This document shows, one piece after another, positions 1-12,444 of a DNA stretch of 64,000 nt. Positions within the stretch are counted from its first letter, which is position 1. Every line of letters begins with the position of its first letter. The position numbers and the translations under genes are program-made. Source of the stretch: Rhodamnia argentea (lineage: Eukaryota > Streptophyta > Magnoliopsida > Myrtales > Myrtaceae); NCBI RefSeq assembly GCF_020921035.1, contig NC_063152.1:10058001-10122000 (forward strand), given 5' to 3'. The notes beneath the pieces were generated by a model. The model made no database searches. It was not told the DNA's origin and was given only the letters and a program-made list of their open reading frames with translations.

Positions 1-2169
1 TTTATTTCATGAAAAAATTTTGTCGGGCAACATTAATTGATTTTAACCTAAGTCACTAACAAAGGTTATCATGCGATTGCACAATCAATTAATTGAACAT
101 CCAGAAGTCAAGGTAATTGCAGGAAGCATTCGCCAAGACAAATTGTTCTCACTTTTGAATTTTTTGCTTTTTAATGGGATAAAGACTGACCTATATGCAA
201 TGCATGAATTTAATCTAAGATGCAAATGAATTAAATTAAATGCAAGGAAATCCTAAGCGTGCATATGAAATTAATTCAACTACATGACTAACCTAGATGA
301 CATGCAATTAAATGAAACTAATGTACAAATGATGTTATGATCTAATTAAATGGATCACATGACGTAAAGACCGAAACATGCAACATGCAAATTCTATGTA
401 TTCCAAACCTAGCATGCAAATCACATAGCAAGCTTGTTTTATTTTTTTATATTTTCGGATTAATGAATGACCCTAAATAAAACTATGGCTAAAGATAATT
501 ATCTTTACATATTTTAAGGTTCAGGTTTGCCTAATCCCTAACATATTAAAGATAAATTATTTTAGACATGAAAATCAATGCAAATATGCATGTTCTATCC
601 TAGAATGCAAATCTAAATTAACTTGTTCTAAAATTGGATTAACGTGCAAATATCTACATGATTTTAATGCAATTTTTATCTAAAATGCAATGCAATATCT
701 TTTAGAATTTTAAATATCACGCAAGAGCATATTCATTCTAAAGATATTATGTCAATCAAATCAAGTGGATATCTCAACCGATTTTTGAAAACATTTCGCA
801 GATATCCGAATCCAATCTTTAATCCGTAATCTTACGGTTAACGGTTGAATTCAAATCCTTGCTCGTGGCAAGTTGCGGATTAGGAAAAGATTCCTAATCA
901 ACCTATATTTTTAAGCAAAGGATATCCACTTTTATGCAATATGCTCAATACGCAATATATATTTAAAAATATGCATAATTTTTCAAATAAGACAATCAAG
1001 TATTCTAATTTAAAAAAAAAAATAATAAAAAAATAAAAAATTAGAATTTTTACCTTATCGGAAGATTGAACCAATATCGGCTCGATCTTGCCGATCGACG
1101 GATTGGCTTGATGGAACTTGGTGCGAGATTGGACAAGGGTTAACTCGGCCACGGACGGTGGTTCTCGATGAATTGTCTTGCGTTTGTGGTGATGGCGAAG
1201 ACCGTACGTGTGCTTGAGGAAGGACTCACCAAAATTGACAGTATTGTAGAACTCCGAAATCCACCGCTAGCAAAGAGGATCTGACGCCTTTGGTGAGGTC
1301 ACTTGCTTGTCGCTAGTGCTGCGCCAATGATGGACAACGGTGCGACATGGTGATCTTCGCAACAACGAACCGTCGGGGATAAGTAATGCGGCCACCGTAA
1401 TGGCGAAGGGGAAACAACTTCGACGATGGGGAGACCTGCCTCTCTATTTTTCACTGAGTTTTCCTCACAATTATTGTGAAGCCCTCTCCATTTTTCTCTC
1501 CCGCACGAAGACCCCTTTCTTTTTTTAACGAAGCCTCGCTCCGACTTTTTGCACCATCCCCTGAACGAAGACCCCTTCTATCTCTCCTCTGATTTTTCTG
1601 CCCCCTCCTCTCTTCTCACTTTTTTTTCACACTGAACGAAGCCTCTCACCTTTTCCTACCTTTACCGAACAAAGCTTCTGCACTATAACACTGTGAAGAG
1701 CCCTCAACTTTCCTGCATTCGTTCCCTTTTTTTCAACGAAGCTCTCCCTAGTTCAAGTGAGAGTCGCTCCCTTTTATAGCCGACGAGCATGTGCGCTTTC
1801 TAAGCGGTGGGAGAATTGATTTTAAATAAAACAATCCTGTTGAAATCTCCAGTCTTGTTATTTTACCCACTTTTCAAACCACCAAATCAATCCACAATCT
1901 TCTTTTTCGTTCCCCTACAGATATGGATGCGTGAATATCTTTAACTGTATGGGCTCATCTTCTCTTTTGTTCGTACCCCTCAAAGATCAAGTTCATCCAA
2001 CATCGGTCCGACTCAAATGTGAAATGTGAACGCAAGTTAACAATAATAAGAATAAATGAACTAAATGCAAACTATATGCAAGATGATTTAATTATATTTT
2101 TTGTAGGGACTAAAATTAATCCCTAGTTTTTATGCAAATTATTAAATAATCAAAATTTAGGTGTCAACA
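1..2169 (-). mobile_element. Gypsy-like LTR end (minus-strand oriented), left part outside window
   Basis: There is no gene in this AT-rich stretch. Read on the minus strand it ends at 2169 with TGTTGACACC, a terminus common in plant Ty3/Gypsy LTRs (family knowledge). A TATA-like motif, TATAAAAG, lies on the same strand at about 1766-1779. The stretch about 1480-1760 carries degenerate repeats of a GAACGAAGCCCC motif. Short open frames at 898-1152 (-) and 1340-1528 (+) show no recognisable domain. The sequence on the right switches abruptly to kinase coding sequence at 2170, so 2169 is taken as the element edge. The left edge, primer-binding site and target duplication are not visible. LTR identity is an inference. 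Confidence 0.45.
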
Positions 2170-2793
2170 GTGCCACATTCCCATCATTCATTGTGATTTA
2201 AAGACGAGCAATGTTCTCTTAGATGCTCGGATGGTCGCGCATGTTTGTGACTTTGGATTGGCAAAGTTCCTCCTTGGATCGTCCCTTGATACTGTAGCTA
2301 ATCATATGAGCTTTGTGGGTCTAAGAGGTACAATTGGTTACACTCCACCAGGTAATCTCTCCACTTTTTATTCTAATGATATTGAGCTCCACGTTCTTTT
2401 TTATGATTGGCACTCCCAATTTCATATGCACTATGATCTAAATGCATGGCAGAATATGCAATGGGATGTGAGATCTCGAGAGAAGGCGGCGTCTACACTT
2501 ACGGCATCCTCTTACTAGAGATGTTCATCGGATTGAGTCCCACCGAAGAAAAATTCAGAGACAATTTCACTCTCCATACTTTTGTCGCGACAGCTTTCCC
2601 TGGACATGCATTGAAAATTACGGATCACATCCTGCTTCTAGAAAGGGAGAGTCGTTTCAACCCCAACAATCATCATCATTGGCTTTCCGAAAGCGATACC
2701 ATATTTCAAGAGTGTTTGGTTATGGTATATGACATTGGAGTAGCTTGTTCCAATGAAGTGCTTGGAAGACGGATGAGCATCTTCTCTTTCTAG
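2170..2793 (+). pseudogene. LRR receptor-like kinase (EFR/XA21 type), C-lobe fragment
   Basis: Exon pieces at about 2171-2351 and 2453-2793 flank a GT-AG intron (2352-2452) that falls inside the codon just before EYAMG, a common intron position in this family. Visible kinase motifs are [12 protein letters not shown] (catalytic loop, non-RD type with Cys before Asp), DFGLAKFL, the activation segment ending [14 protein letters not shown], then [15 protein letters not shown] and SPTEEKFRDNFTLHTFV. A full protein would be about 1000 residues with LRRs, a membrane helix and the N-lobe. All of these are missing because the fragment begins at the LTR-like edge at 2169. Non-RD kinases of this type are usually pattern-recognition receptors. 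It is probably a dead relic, although 2170-2793 itself keeps an open frame across the predicted intron. Confidence 0.8.
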
Positions 2794-2800
2794 GTGCTCA

Positions 2801-4607
2801 TTGCAAACCTATTAGTTCAAGATCCAAACCTACATGGCAGCAAAAGAACCTCCCATACAACATTGCACTTACTTTTAAGACATGAACTAAAATAGCTTAA
2901 ATTTTCCCTGCACAAATGTTGAGTAGACTGACCGATTTACGGGCAATTTTCTATTGCTAAAACAAATAAGAGTTTGAATTTGATCATCTTTATGTGCTTC
3001 CAAAGTTTTAACTCGTTGTTTAAGCATTTGAGGGAAATAGAAGTAAGGACAAGAAGCGAACTGAAAATATCATAGAGAAGGAACAAACCACGGGAATTAT
3101 AATTAATTTTTCCAGGCACTGTAAACTTCGTAGCATGTATGGTATCCCAGGAAGATCGCATTGACTAACCGCTGCACGTGGTGTTAAATTCTTACATTTT
3201 GACAATGTAGATGGAACTCCTTCCAATTCCCAAAGGGAGAGAATCTAAGCACATTGAGTAAGCAACATTGAAAATTTAGTTCTTTAAGATGAATAAAGGC
3301 TGACAAACACTACAGTCCATCCAAATACTTCATCCCTTGACCATGTGTCCCGTGAGTTCACAATCAATCCTCTTGATGCAAGACTAGAATGCCACAGAAA
3401 GGTCGCTCAACCGGGGTTGGGCAACATACAGTATTATTACTGGATCCGTCAAACGTGTGGGGTCAAAAATAGTTCGACCTAAATTGGTCAATTTAACTCA
3501 TTTTGACCCATTTTCATGTGTAATGTAAATTTAGCGACCCACAGCTGATCTGATCTGCACTTGGTTTAAGATCTTTTTCTTTTAGGCAATTTTTCTCATT
3601 AAATTGTGGCCTTTGTATAATGGGCGGCTTCATGGATCAGCTTGTCAAATATGGGGGCGAGCTTCGGAGTCAAGTTATAGAAGGGAGGGTGTAAAGGTGG
3701 TGGTGAAAGTCCGGCTCGGGCTATCCATTAATCACGAGAATGGTTTCCGACTTTGGTTTTAGGTTAATTATAGACGGGTTCCAAGTCATCCACAAATCAC
3801 AAAACTTAGCGGACCTTGTCTCGTCCGCAAGCTGGTGGAGCAACCACCACATCTGAACTACGTTGAAGCTTAAACCCCTGTTGTAGCCTCATCTGAAGCG
3901 ATGGCCATCAAAATTGAAAGAGAAGAGAACCGGCAAGGCTCTGTTGCAGTAGCCAGTGCTGCCGAAGTTCTCGAGGCCAAAGTAGCGTTCGTCATCAGAG
4001 ATGTTCTGCTCGTTAAGAGGGCCTCGCAGTAGATAAGTGGCGGCGAAGGCCGAAGATAGGCGGTGGTGAAGCCGGAGCGAAGCCGGTTACTTGGGATCCA
4101 AGAAAGAGGGAGAAGCTTGTGAGTCATATCTCTGGAATGGAAGAGTGAGAGAGGAGATTCTGAGGTAGCTATAATGAGTTCTAACCTTTTTTTTTTGTTT
4201 TTGTTTTTTGGGGTAGGAGAATGGGTTCTAACTTGAAAAATACCACAAAAAAAAAAATGGGGTTTAAAATCCACTTAATTAGTATGAAGTGGTCCATATA
4301 TGACTCATTTCAGTAAATTTTGAGTTAATAAATAAGCTTAAGGTCTATTTTGACGGGTCTATTTATAATCAACAATAACGGGAAAGCTTTTTGTTTACCG
4401 AGATAAACTAATACGAGTCCGCCTTGATTCGAAACGGTTTCTCCTTTCATTTCTACGCGAGGATCTTTCTTCTATTATGAAAGAGCATAAAAACACAAAG
4501 TAAATATATGGGACGTTATAAATAGCACGAGAGCCCTTCATGAAATTGCGATGATTTTCAATTTATTAATCACATACAATCTTCTTTTAAGAAGGCAATA
4601 ATAATAA
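2801..4607. other. Intergenic, no recognised gene
   Basis: No conserved domain or splice-consistent coding sequence was found. A minus-strand open frame at 3870-4274 has biased Ser/Arg composition and no family resemblance, so it is left unannotated. The stretch is AT-rich, with short A/T runs near 4185-4260. Confidence 0.5.
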
Positions 4608-4616
4608 TAATTCTAA
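4608..4616. repeat. 9-bp target-site duplication, left (partner 5139-5147)
   Basis: TAATTCTAA is repeated exactly on both sides of the 522-bp element. Confidence 0.8.
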
Positions 4617-5138
4617 GAGTTAATAATATCACGAAAAATCTCAAATTAGTACACCTGTGACAAATTTACTCCAAACTATTTTTTCGACCACCAAAAACTT
4701 CAAACCGGTACATTTGTAACAAATTTACCCCAAATTATTTTTTTAACCACAAAAAACCCTAAACTGGTATAACTGTGACAAATTTATCCCAGATTAATTT
4801 TTTTACCACAAAAAATTTCAAAATGGTACACATATGATAAATTTATTCTCTGTTAGTTTCCGTTAAATTGAGTTAATACAACGAAAAATCTCAAATTGAT
4901 ACATCTGTAACAAACGGAGGATAATGTGTACATGCGACAATTGTTACGTGTCATCCAACTTATGAATTTGACAAGAAAATTTAACGGAAACTAACAAAGG
5001 ATAAATTTATTACAGCTGTTCTAGTTTGGGGTAAATTTATCAAATGTGTACCAATTTGAAATTTTTGGTAGTCAAAAAAATAATTTGATGTAAATTTGTG
5101 CAGATGTATTAGTTTGAGGTTTTTGGTGATATTCACCC
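4617..5138. mobile_element. Mutator-like MITE, copy 1 (522 bp, 9-bp target duplication)
   Basis: A non-autonomous element is bounded by the perfect 9-bp direct repeat TAATTCTAA (4608-4616 and 5139-5147). Its ends are inverted: the left begins GAGTTAATAATATCACGAAA and the right end read backwards begins GGGTGAATATCACCAAAA. The interior is built from several diverged units of roughly 60 bp, each describing a 'no tracking of X, caccaaaaa...ggtacac...gacaaattta' pattern in one orientation on the left and the opposite on the right, so the whole copy can fold back. It has no coding capacity. The 9-bp duplication is the signature of Mutator-like elements (established). A second copy lies at 50636-51135. 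Confidence 0.8.
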
Positions 5139-5147
5139 TAATTCTAA

Positions 5148-5800
5148 ATAATGGCTTGATATTTCCTCATTTTCTCAAACAAAAGTTTGAAGTATTATTT
5201 CAAATTAGAACTTAAGGTGCTCTCATTGCTTCAAAGAATCACCCGACTAAGGACATTTTCATCATTTAATTTTTTTTTCATTGTTGCGGCTAGTGAGGGG
5301 CTCTTCGGTGGCTAGTCATTGCCTGAGATCGGTCATCGGCAAAAAGGAGGGAAAAAGGGAAAAAAGAAAAAAAAGGAAATACATTTAAAAATTATGAATG
5401 ATGAAGATGCTCATGATCAATTTCTTCTTTAAAATAACGAGGGGACTTTATCTTCTTATTTAAGATAAAATTCAATTTAAATCCATGTCCGAGAAAACAA
5501 GAAAATGAGGCATTTAAACGCGTATTTGAAATTTTCCCCCAAAAAAAGGAAAGGGAGAGTACCGAAATCGCGAAACAAAGTGAAAATCATCATTAAACCT
5601 AAAATTGATGCTTTTTTAGGGAATTATACATATGTATATGTATATGTAAACACGTAAATCTCGCTTTAAAAAGGACAAAAAAAGAGAGGAAAAAGTGAGT
5701 GCCGAAGTTTGCCAAACGAAACGAAGTGAAAATGGGGAGGGAACTTCCTCCGATGGGCTCGCCTCCAATGGAGCTCTCCCTCGCTGAATCTCGCAGCTAA

Positions 5801-5803
<3 letters not shown>
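5148..5803. other. Intergenic and PIG-T upstream region
   Basis: No gene was seen. A purine-rich A/G stretch (about 5340-5380) and alternating TATATG near 5630-5650 lie upstream of the PIG-T 5' untranslated region. No TATA box could be assigned with confidence. Confidence 0.4.

Positions 5804-5839
<36 letters not shown>
5804..5839 (+). repeat. (CT)18 microsatellite in the PIG-T 5' leader
   Basis: A perfect dinucleotide run ends 16 nt before the PIG-T ATG at 5856. CT tracts in 5' leaders are common in plants. This one is long enough to be length-polymorphic. Confidence 0.9.
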
Positions 5840-5843
<4 letters not shown>

Positions 5844-5855
5844 GAGGGCTTGAAA

Positions 5856-8800
5856 ATGGTGCTTCGCTCGAGACCCATCTTCTCTCTGCTCCTCCTCTTC
5901 CTCTCTTCCTATGGCTTCTCCACCGCATTCGCTTCTGGATCGGCAATCGAAGGAGGAGAAGAAGATTTCTCCGAGGAGCTGCTGCTGAAGCCCCTCCCCG
6001 ATCGCAAGGTGTTGGCCCACTTCCACTTCGAGACCAGAGCTCCCAGGACCCCCTCCTATGGCCGCCACCACCACCTCTTCCCCAAAGCCATCGCTCAGCT
6101 CGTAATGCCTCTCGATTCTCTCTGCCTGTCTGCTTGTTTCGATCTTGTTTAGGCGGCGTCCGCAAGATCATTTTGTGGCGCCAGTTCTCCGGGAGCGTGT
6201 CATTGATCTGCCGTTGCCCCGCTTGTGAATGTTTGACTTCTGGTGTTGAAAGCTGAGTCGATTTGCTAAAGGTTAACGAGGGCCTCCGGGAAGTTGTTCT
6301 TAAGAATTCTTGATAAGGAATGCTGCTTTAATTTGCAAAACGCTGACCTTGATTGCGTTCATTATCCTAAAAGCCGTTGTCTTGAAAACTATAATATTTC
6401 CGCTACTTACTTACTTTTTAAGACTTGTTAACGAAGTCAAATTTTCTGGAAGTGCAGTCGGGAATCTGTTGCTTTTACAATATCGTAGAATTTGCAATAT
6501 GGGGGCATTGAATTGATTGTGTTGACGTATATGAGGAGAAATTACATGCACTTGTTGGAAACATAAGTTTTCATTTTGGTGATGAGTTGAATTATGGATA
6601 GCAGTTCCGGGTGGATAGGTTATCTACACCATAGGATTTTGGACTGGTTTTTATAGATTTCGCAATCAGTAGCAGGTATTTATGAGCCTCACATACAAAT
6701 GAGTAATGGTATGAAGGGAGATTTGGAATTTTCTCTCTATGTGCGATATCGCTTTGAGTGGGGATGTCTTCATTCCTGATAGTTTTGGTGGTGTGGATCA
6801 TATTTTAGAACCTGAGTTTGTTTGAGCAAGTTCAGAAATTATAAATTGAACCCCGTCTTATTCTATTGGATCAGTGGGACCAATTCATGCAAGTCTTTCT
6901 GAGAGTTTCGGTTCCAAGGATTTCAGTGCTCACCCTTAGTTCTCATGCCAAAGGGACACGTCCTTACAAGGGTTTCACTGTTCACCCTTAGTTCTCACGC
7001 CAGATGCTGAGTTGATAGGCTAGCTCATGGCAGTGGGAAGGAATTAAATTTGATTGGGATAATCTTTTTACTTGCTCTAGCTTTACACTGATAATTATTC
7101 TATTGCATTTCTGATCTCAAATAGTGAGTGAAATCCCATTTGATGTCCCAATATCTAGTGAACTATCTTAGTGGTGAATCGGTTTGAGCTATTCACAGTG
7201 TTAATACAATTTCATTCAACCTCCTTATGCTGAAACACTCAAAATGAAATTTTCTTTGGTCACCACTGCGAGAATAACCTTGATATGGTCAGCCAATTTG
7301 ATCTTTAGGATGCAAAATAACTTATGAATTGTTACTGTTATGACAGGTCAAGAAATTCCACATTCAAGAAATGGAATTATCTTTTACACAAGGTCGGTGG
7401 AATTATGAAAGTTGGGGTGGATTTGAACCAATAGCAAGCAGCAATGCAAAGCCACCTGGGGTTGAATTATGGGCTGTCTTTGATGTCCCTCCAGATGATG
7501 TTGATGCTTCCTGGAAGAATTTAACCCATAGTATTTCAGGGCTTTTCTGTGCTTCCATTAACTTTCTTGAATCTTCAACGGCTTATGCTGCACCTAAATG
7601 GAGCTTCAGGCCTGATCCAGGAAGCCTGAGGTATGGCACACTTCCTCGTGAGGCTGTTTGCACTGAAAACTTAACTCCATGGTTAAAGCTCCTTCCTTGC
7701 CGTGATAAAGCTGGGATATCTTTGTTAATGGACAGACCATCTATCTATAGAGGATTTTATCATTCTCAAAGGTTGAGATTGAGGTCAGCTAAGACTAGTT
7801 CTGATGGAACTCACTCAAGCATCATACTCGAACAGACTCTTACAGTTGTTCTTCATCCTGACAGTCAGAAAATGAGTACAGTGAATTCTAGGGAACCTAC
7901 ATTACAACCGAGCTGGTCTATGAGTTCACTTTTTGGGAAGAAAATCAGCGGGACGTGTGTTCTTGCCAAGTCTTCTACTGTTTATCTCCAACTTGATTGG
8001 GGTGTGGTGAGAGAACTAAAAAATCTGGAAAATGGAAATCAGGTACTTGGGGTTGCAAGCATAATGGAAGAAAGTTTTGTCAGTAATCCTGCCTTTGTGT
8101 TATCTGATAAGCCAGATAAGGTCATTCGTGAAGTTGATTCACGTAGTGAGGAGTCAGCAATTTTGTATGAATTTTCAGTCAGGAAGCACAGTGATTTAGG
8201 ACCTTTTGATCTTGGCTTTACTTGGAAGACTCCTGTAGTCTGGTCATGCCCACAACTGCCTTTACGTGTCAGTCGATTCTTAATGGGTAGTGGGAATGAA
8301 AGGGGTGCTATTGCTATCTCCTTCAGATCAGCAAGAGCGAGGGAGGGATTAACACATGCCAAATCCATGGGAGAGAGTTGCAAAGTGGATGTAAATGTTT
8401 TCCAAGTTGTGCCATGGTATATCAAGGTCTACTTTCATACAATGAAAGTGTTTGTGGATGGAAAGCCTTTGGCGGTTTCAGATATCATCGAGAAGATACA
8501 TGTGTCACCATCGGAAGACAAAGTATCTCCAGGGGTGTTGGAGATGATTCTGAAATTACCATGTACCGTAGACTCTGCTGCTTTCACTTTGGAGTTTGAC
8601 AAGGTTTGCTTTAACATGTTAGTCTTGTCAGTTTTCAAGTATCTTGGGACAAATGAAAGTTTCCGTTAGATTATTTAGTTCTCTAATCGAGCAGAACACT
8701 AGTGATATGTCTTGCATTAATCAATGGTGGGAATGATTCATAAATTTTCACATAGTATTAGCACAGTAAATGGAATAGAATAGGTTCCTTGTAATTGGTA

Positions 8801-10778
8801 TACCAGATACAATGATTGGTAAAAGGACATGGATTTAGACTCTCTTGGTTATTGTTTTATTTGCAAGTGAAAATAAATGCAGAATCTCAAAAGTTATTGC
8901 AAAAAATCGAGAACATGGAATCTATGTTGGAATATGTTCTCCCTTACACCATTTCCATAAGTCATAACTGCTAAAACATTCAAGTTGCAACCTGCGATGA
9001 GAAATCCGACAAAAGCCAGAAGTGAAAGCTTTAAAGCCACAATTAGGAGTGAAACATAATCTTATTTAATCTCCAGGGGATCTTTGACATCTGAACTTTT
9101 TCATCTGTCTAGCATCCTTAAGAGATTCTCCATTTGGTAATGGCATCATGTCGCTTTAAAAAAAAAAGGTGATGATGATGTGAGTGACTGTAGTTAATAT
9201 AACATTGAGACTACATTGCTAGAAGACACATAATTGCAAAAATTTTTTACATCAAAGGCCTGTTAGGATGACAAGGAATGGAGCAACAGAATGACAAGCT
9301 TTGCAAGTTATTAAATGCGTAGTAGACAGCTATCCAGCACTATTTGCATTGTTGAACTGTAATATCTCTTATATCAGCATGTGAAAGAGTTGAATCTGCA
9401 CCAGATTCTGTAGTTTATATTCTTATTCTTCTGCTTTATTGTAATGATCTAGGGGTTTCTGCACATTGATGAATATCCTCCAGATGCTAATCAGGGATTT
9501 GACATTCCCCCAGCTGTAATAACATTTCCTACCTTTCATGTGAATATGCATTTTGGTGAAGATAACTTGTCAAAAAAGTCGGCGGTATTGTCTAGGTTTC
9601 AGGTACTAAAAGACTATTGTTTTTTAATTACTAGCAATTGAAGGAGAAAGCATACTGATTGCCTCTTGTGATTTTTTTTTTTTGAATGTGCAGGAAAATA
9701 TTCCTGTTCGATCTTATACAGAAGTATTGCTAGTTCCTTTGACAACTCCTGATTTTAGTATGCCTTACAATGTGATCACTATTACATGCACCGTATTTGC
9801 ATTGTACTTTGGGTCTCTGCTTAACGTGCTTCGTAGACGTGTCAATGAAGAGGAAAGATTTCTGAAAAGCAAAGGTACTTTTTCTTGACATTGCTGTCAT
9901 TGGTTTGACAACTTGATGGACGATATAGCCAATCATTGAAAAAGACTTTTCTGGATTTGAGGTGGTCTTTGCTTTCATCATCACTCTGAAGTTTAATGTT
10001 TTTCCAGTACCATGATGGTATGAGGAATGACCATGTAATCTCTAATGGTTTGCATTTTCCATCTCAGTATTCATGTATCTTTCTGCTCATCTTGTAAAGA
10101 ATCTTAACATATATTCATATCAATGCCTGCTATTGATGTTGTCTTAGCAGTCCAAATGTTGTCTTTCCTTTCTCTTTTCTATGAGTGATGCACTTTTGAA
10201 AATTTTTCATCTCCATCTATGCAGCTTTGTATTATCTGTGAAGCACCTTATTTGCCTCGTCGTCATCACGAAAAAATATCAAGTAACTGAAGTGATCCAT
10301 GAGATTGATTCACAGTGATAAACCTGAGATTGTATTTACTGCAGTAAAACCTGCTTTTGTTTTCTAGTTTTTTGTGTTGAAGACCAACTTCCATGAACCT
10401 ACTACCCTTATCTGGTTAACTCTGTAAGTTTTACCTGCAAAAGCATCAGATGTATTCACCTTTGCCTACAATGGCCTTTCATTCTGTTTTCTTCAGCCTG
10501 CCATTTGATGGAATTGATCATGACCTGCAATTTTTTTTATTTAGCTTATTCAGATTCTGATATCTTTCCCACCTTTTCGTATGAATGTTCCACTTGCAGG
10601 TAAGAGGCCCAGTGCACTGTCTCGTCTGCTTTCTAAGCTGTCTGCCAAGCTTGGAGGAAAACGAGTGGTAGCATCCCAGTCATCAGCGAGGTCATCGTCT
10701 TTTATTAGTTTAAAACTCATACTGAAAATCATATTGGTGGCTGGGATTGCAATTGCTTGGCAATACTTCTCCGAATGA
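5856..10778 (+). CDS. PIGT: GPI transamidase subunit PIG-T (Gpi16 family)
   Basis: Coding exons are 5856-6101, 7347-8603, 9453-9602, 9694-9874 and 10600-10778. All introns are GT-AG, and the sum is 2013 nt (670 aa). PIG-T is the luminal scaffold of the ER GPI-transamidase complex, which cleaves C-terminal signals and attaches GPI anchors. The protein has a signal peptide (about residues 1-24, leucine-rich), then the conserved blocks [51 protein letters not shown] and [16 protein letters not shown]. Exon 4 gives the near-invariant [20 protein letters not shown] followed by a membrane helix, and exon 5 adds a second C-terminal helix ending QYFSE. The ATG at 5856 is the first in frame and yields the signal peptide. 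Length and exon order match plant PIG-T. I saw no lesions. Confidence 0.96.
6931..7002 (+). repeat. Short tandem duplication in PIG-T intron 1
   Basis: The 20-bp block CACCCTTAGTTCTCATGCCA (6931-6950) recurs at 6983-7002 with one change, a period of 52 bp. It is intronic with no evident function. Confidence 0.7.
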
Positions 10779-12444
10779 CATCACACGGAGTAATCTAGAT
10801 AGTGTTTTTGTACATTATGTGCCAAAAGATGCAATACCTGAGGTTCAAAGATTTTCTGATTTTTGCATTTGTTAACATGTACTATATAGATGAGATTATG
10901 CACATTTTTGTTCTAATGAGAAATTGACACAGATCTGTGGTTCAGATACGTTCTGCTTCTGTTGCTACTTCATAATTCGCAATTTTTGCGCTACTTTAAA
11001 AGATCGCCATGAGTTAAATATATTTCACAAGAAAAGGAAGGTTTGATTTGTTCACCAGGGTATCTTTAAAGAGAAACTCTGGAGCTGAAATGGGATTATA
11101 TATGCCTTTGCTTCTGATGGCACGTAATGAAATGTGATGTGCCACTTCAATCAAACATTACCAAATGCTAATTCTTGTCATCTGCGACATTGGCATTACT
11201 ATACTGGCGCAAGTCTTTCATTGGACATTCTCCTTCGTATCTGCAGGCAAAGTGTCTCTATGCTTGAATGCTCGGGTCTTTTCTTCCCTAACCCAGAAGA
11301 ACATCCATACACATGTTCCATGTTTATGTAGGGAAAGAAATCATACGCAATCATTTCGAAATGAAGGACATTATAAAATGCTAAATATCAAAGTCGCATC
11401 ATGTGGAAATGAATTTCTGTTGGTGTGATAAAGCTCCCACGAAAGCAAATGGCTATTCAGATTGGTGATAATGGTGAGCCTAGAGAATGTTTCAGGTCAT
11501 TCCCTACTTCATTCGTGCATATCATGCTTTGTGCTGTGATTTCACAACGTTACTGATTAGGCTTCTGCTAGAATGAGTTCTTATCAACTGGAGGTAACAA
11601 AGGCGTTGTTGTTACTTGTTCTTTTAAGAAATAATTGAGTTCTTGATGAAGTGAGATGCTTACCAATCCTCTTGCCGAACCTTCACCTAGTTCAAAGGTG
11701 GCGAAAACAATCGGTGACACTGACCTATTATCAATCAAAAGAGGCGTTCTTAACAAAGTCCTACTGTATAACTTAATTCGTTAGGAACAGAAACATTAGA
11801 CAACAAATGTGGCTGAAATCATTAATTAGTGATCATATTAAAAAATATTTCCTAGTCATTTTCTGCGCCGTCTGATTATTTTAGTTAGCAATTGACCGGA
11901 GAGTCACACCGCTCCAGGACCCTTGAGGGGGTTTCAAGAATTTTGCAGCAGCGGGTCACCTGGAACCTCTCGATTTGGAGGACGGAGGGCTGAAGCGCCT
12001 AACTACTGTGTCAGCTACTGTGAGTTAAATTGAAGAGGTTGAAACGAGCTCTTAAGGATGAAAACAATTCATTGGAAGCACGTGATCAACCAAACCAATT
12101 GGTCCTCTTTTAGGAGGAGCTTCATCATCATTCTACCGATGGTTTTGTCTCTGCTACACAAGCGTGAGAACCTGCATCAAAGTTACTCACGAAGGCTAAT
12201 CGGACACACTTCCTTTGCGGATCAATTGTTTTGCTTGACATAAGGCTTCACCGTATGAGATGACCAGACATATATTAGCGCTAGGGCATTTTGGATATGG
12301 CAATGCAACTAATGTGAGAGCAGATCAAATGAAACAAGATAGGTTCAGATTTATCTCATTAGACTGGCAGGGATGAATGGGAAAAACAAGGAAAACTTCT
12401 CATATCAGTGAAAACTGTAAGTGGTATCAATGTAATTCTTCATG
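10779..12444. other. PIG-T 3' region and intergenic, no gene seen
   Basis: The left part is the presumed 3' untranslated region of PIG-T. Open frames here (for example 11165-11428, 11568-11756 and 12058-12243) are short, unsupported and lack domains. The PIG-T and DUF2921 genes converge across this stretch. Confidence 0.5.

Noticed and set aside
3870..4274. Minus-strand open frame of 134 residues
   Set aside because: Low-complexity start, Ser/Arg-rich and without domain or splice support.
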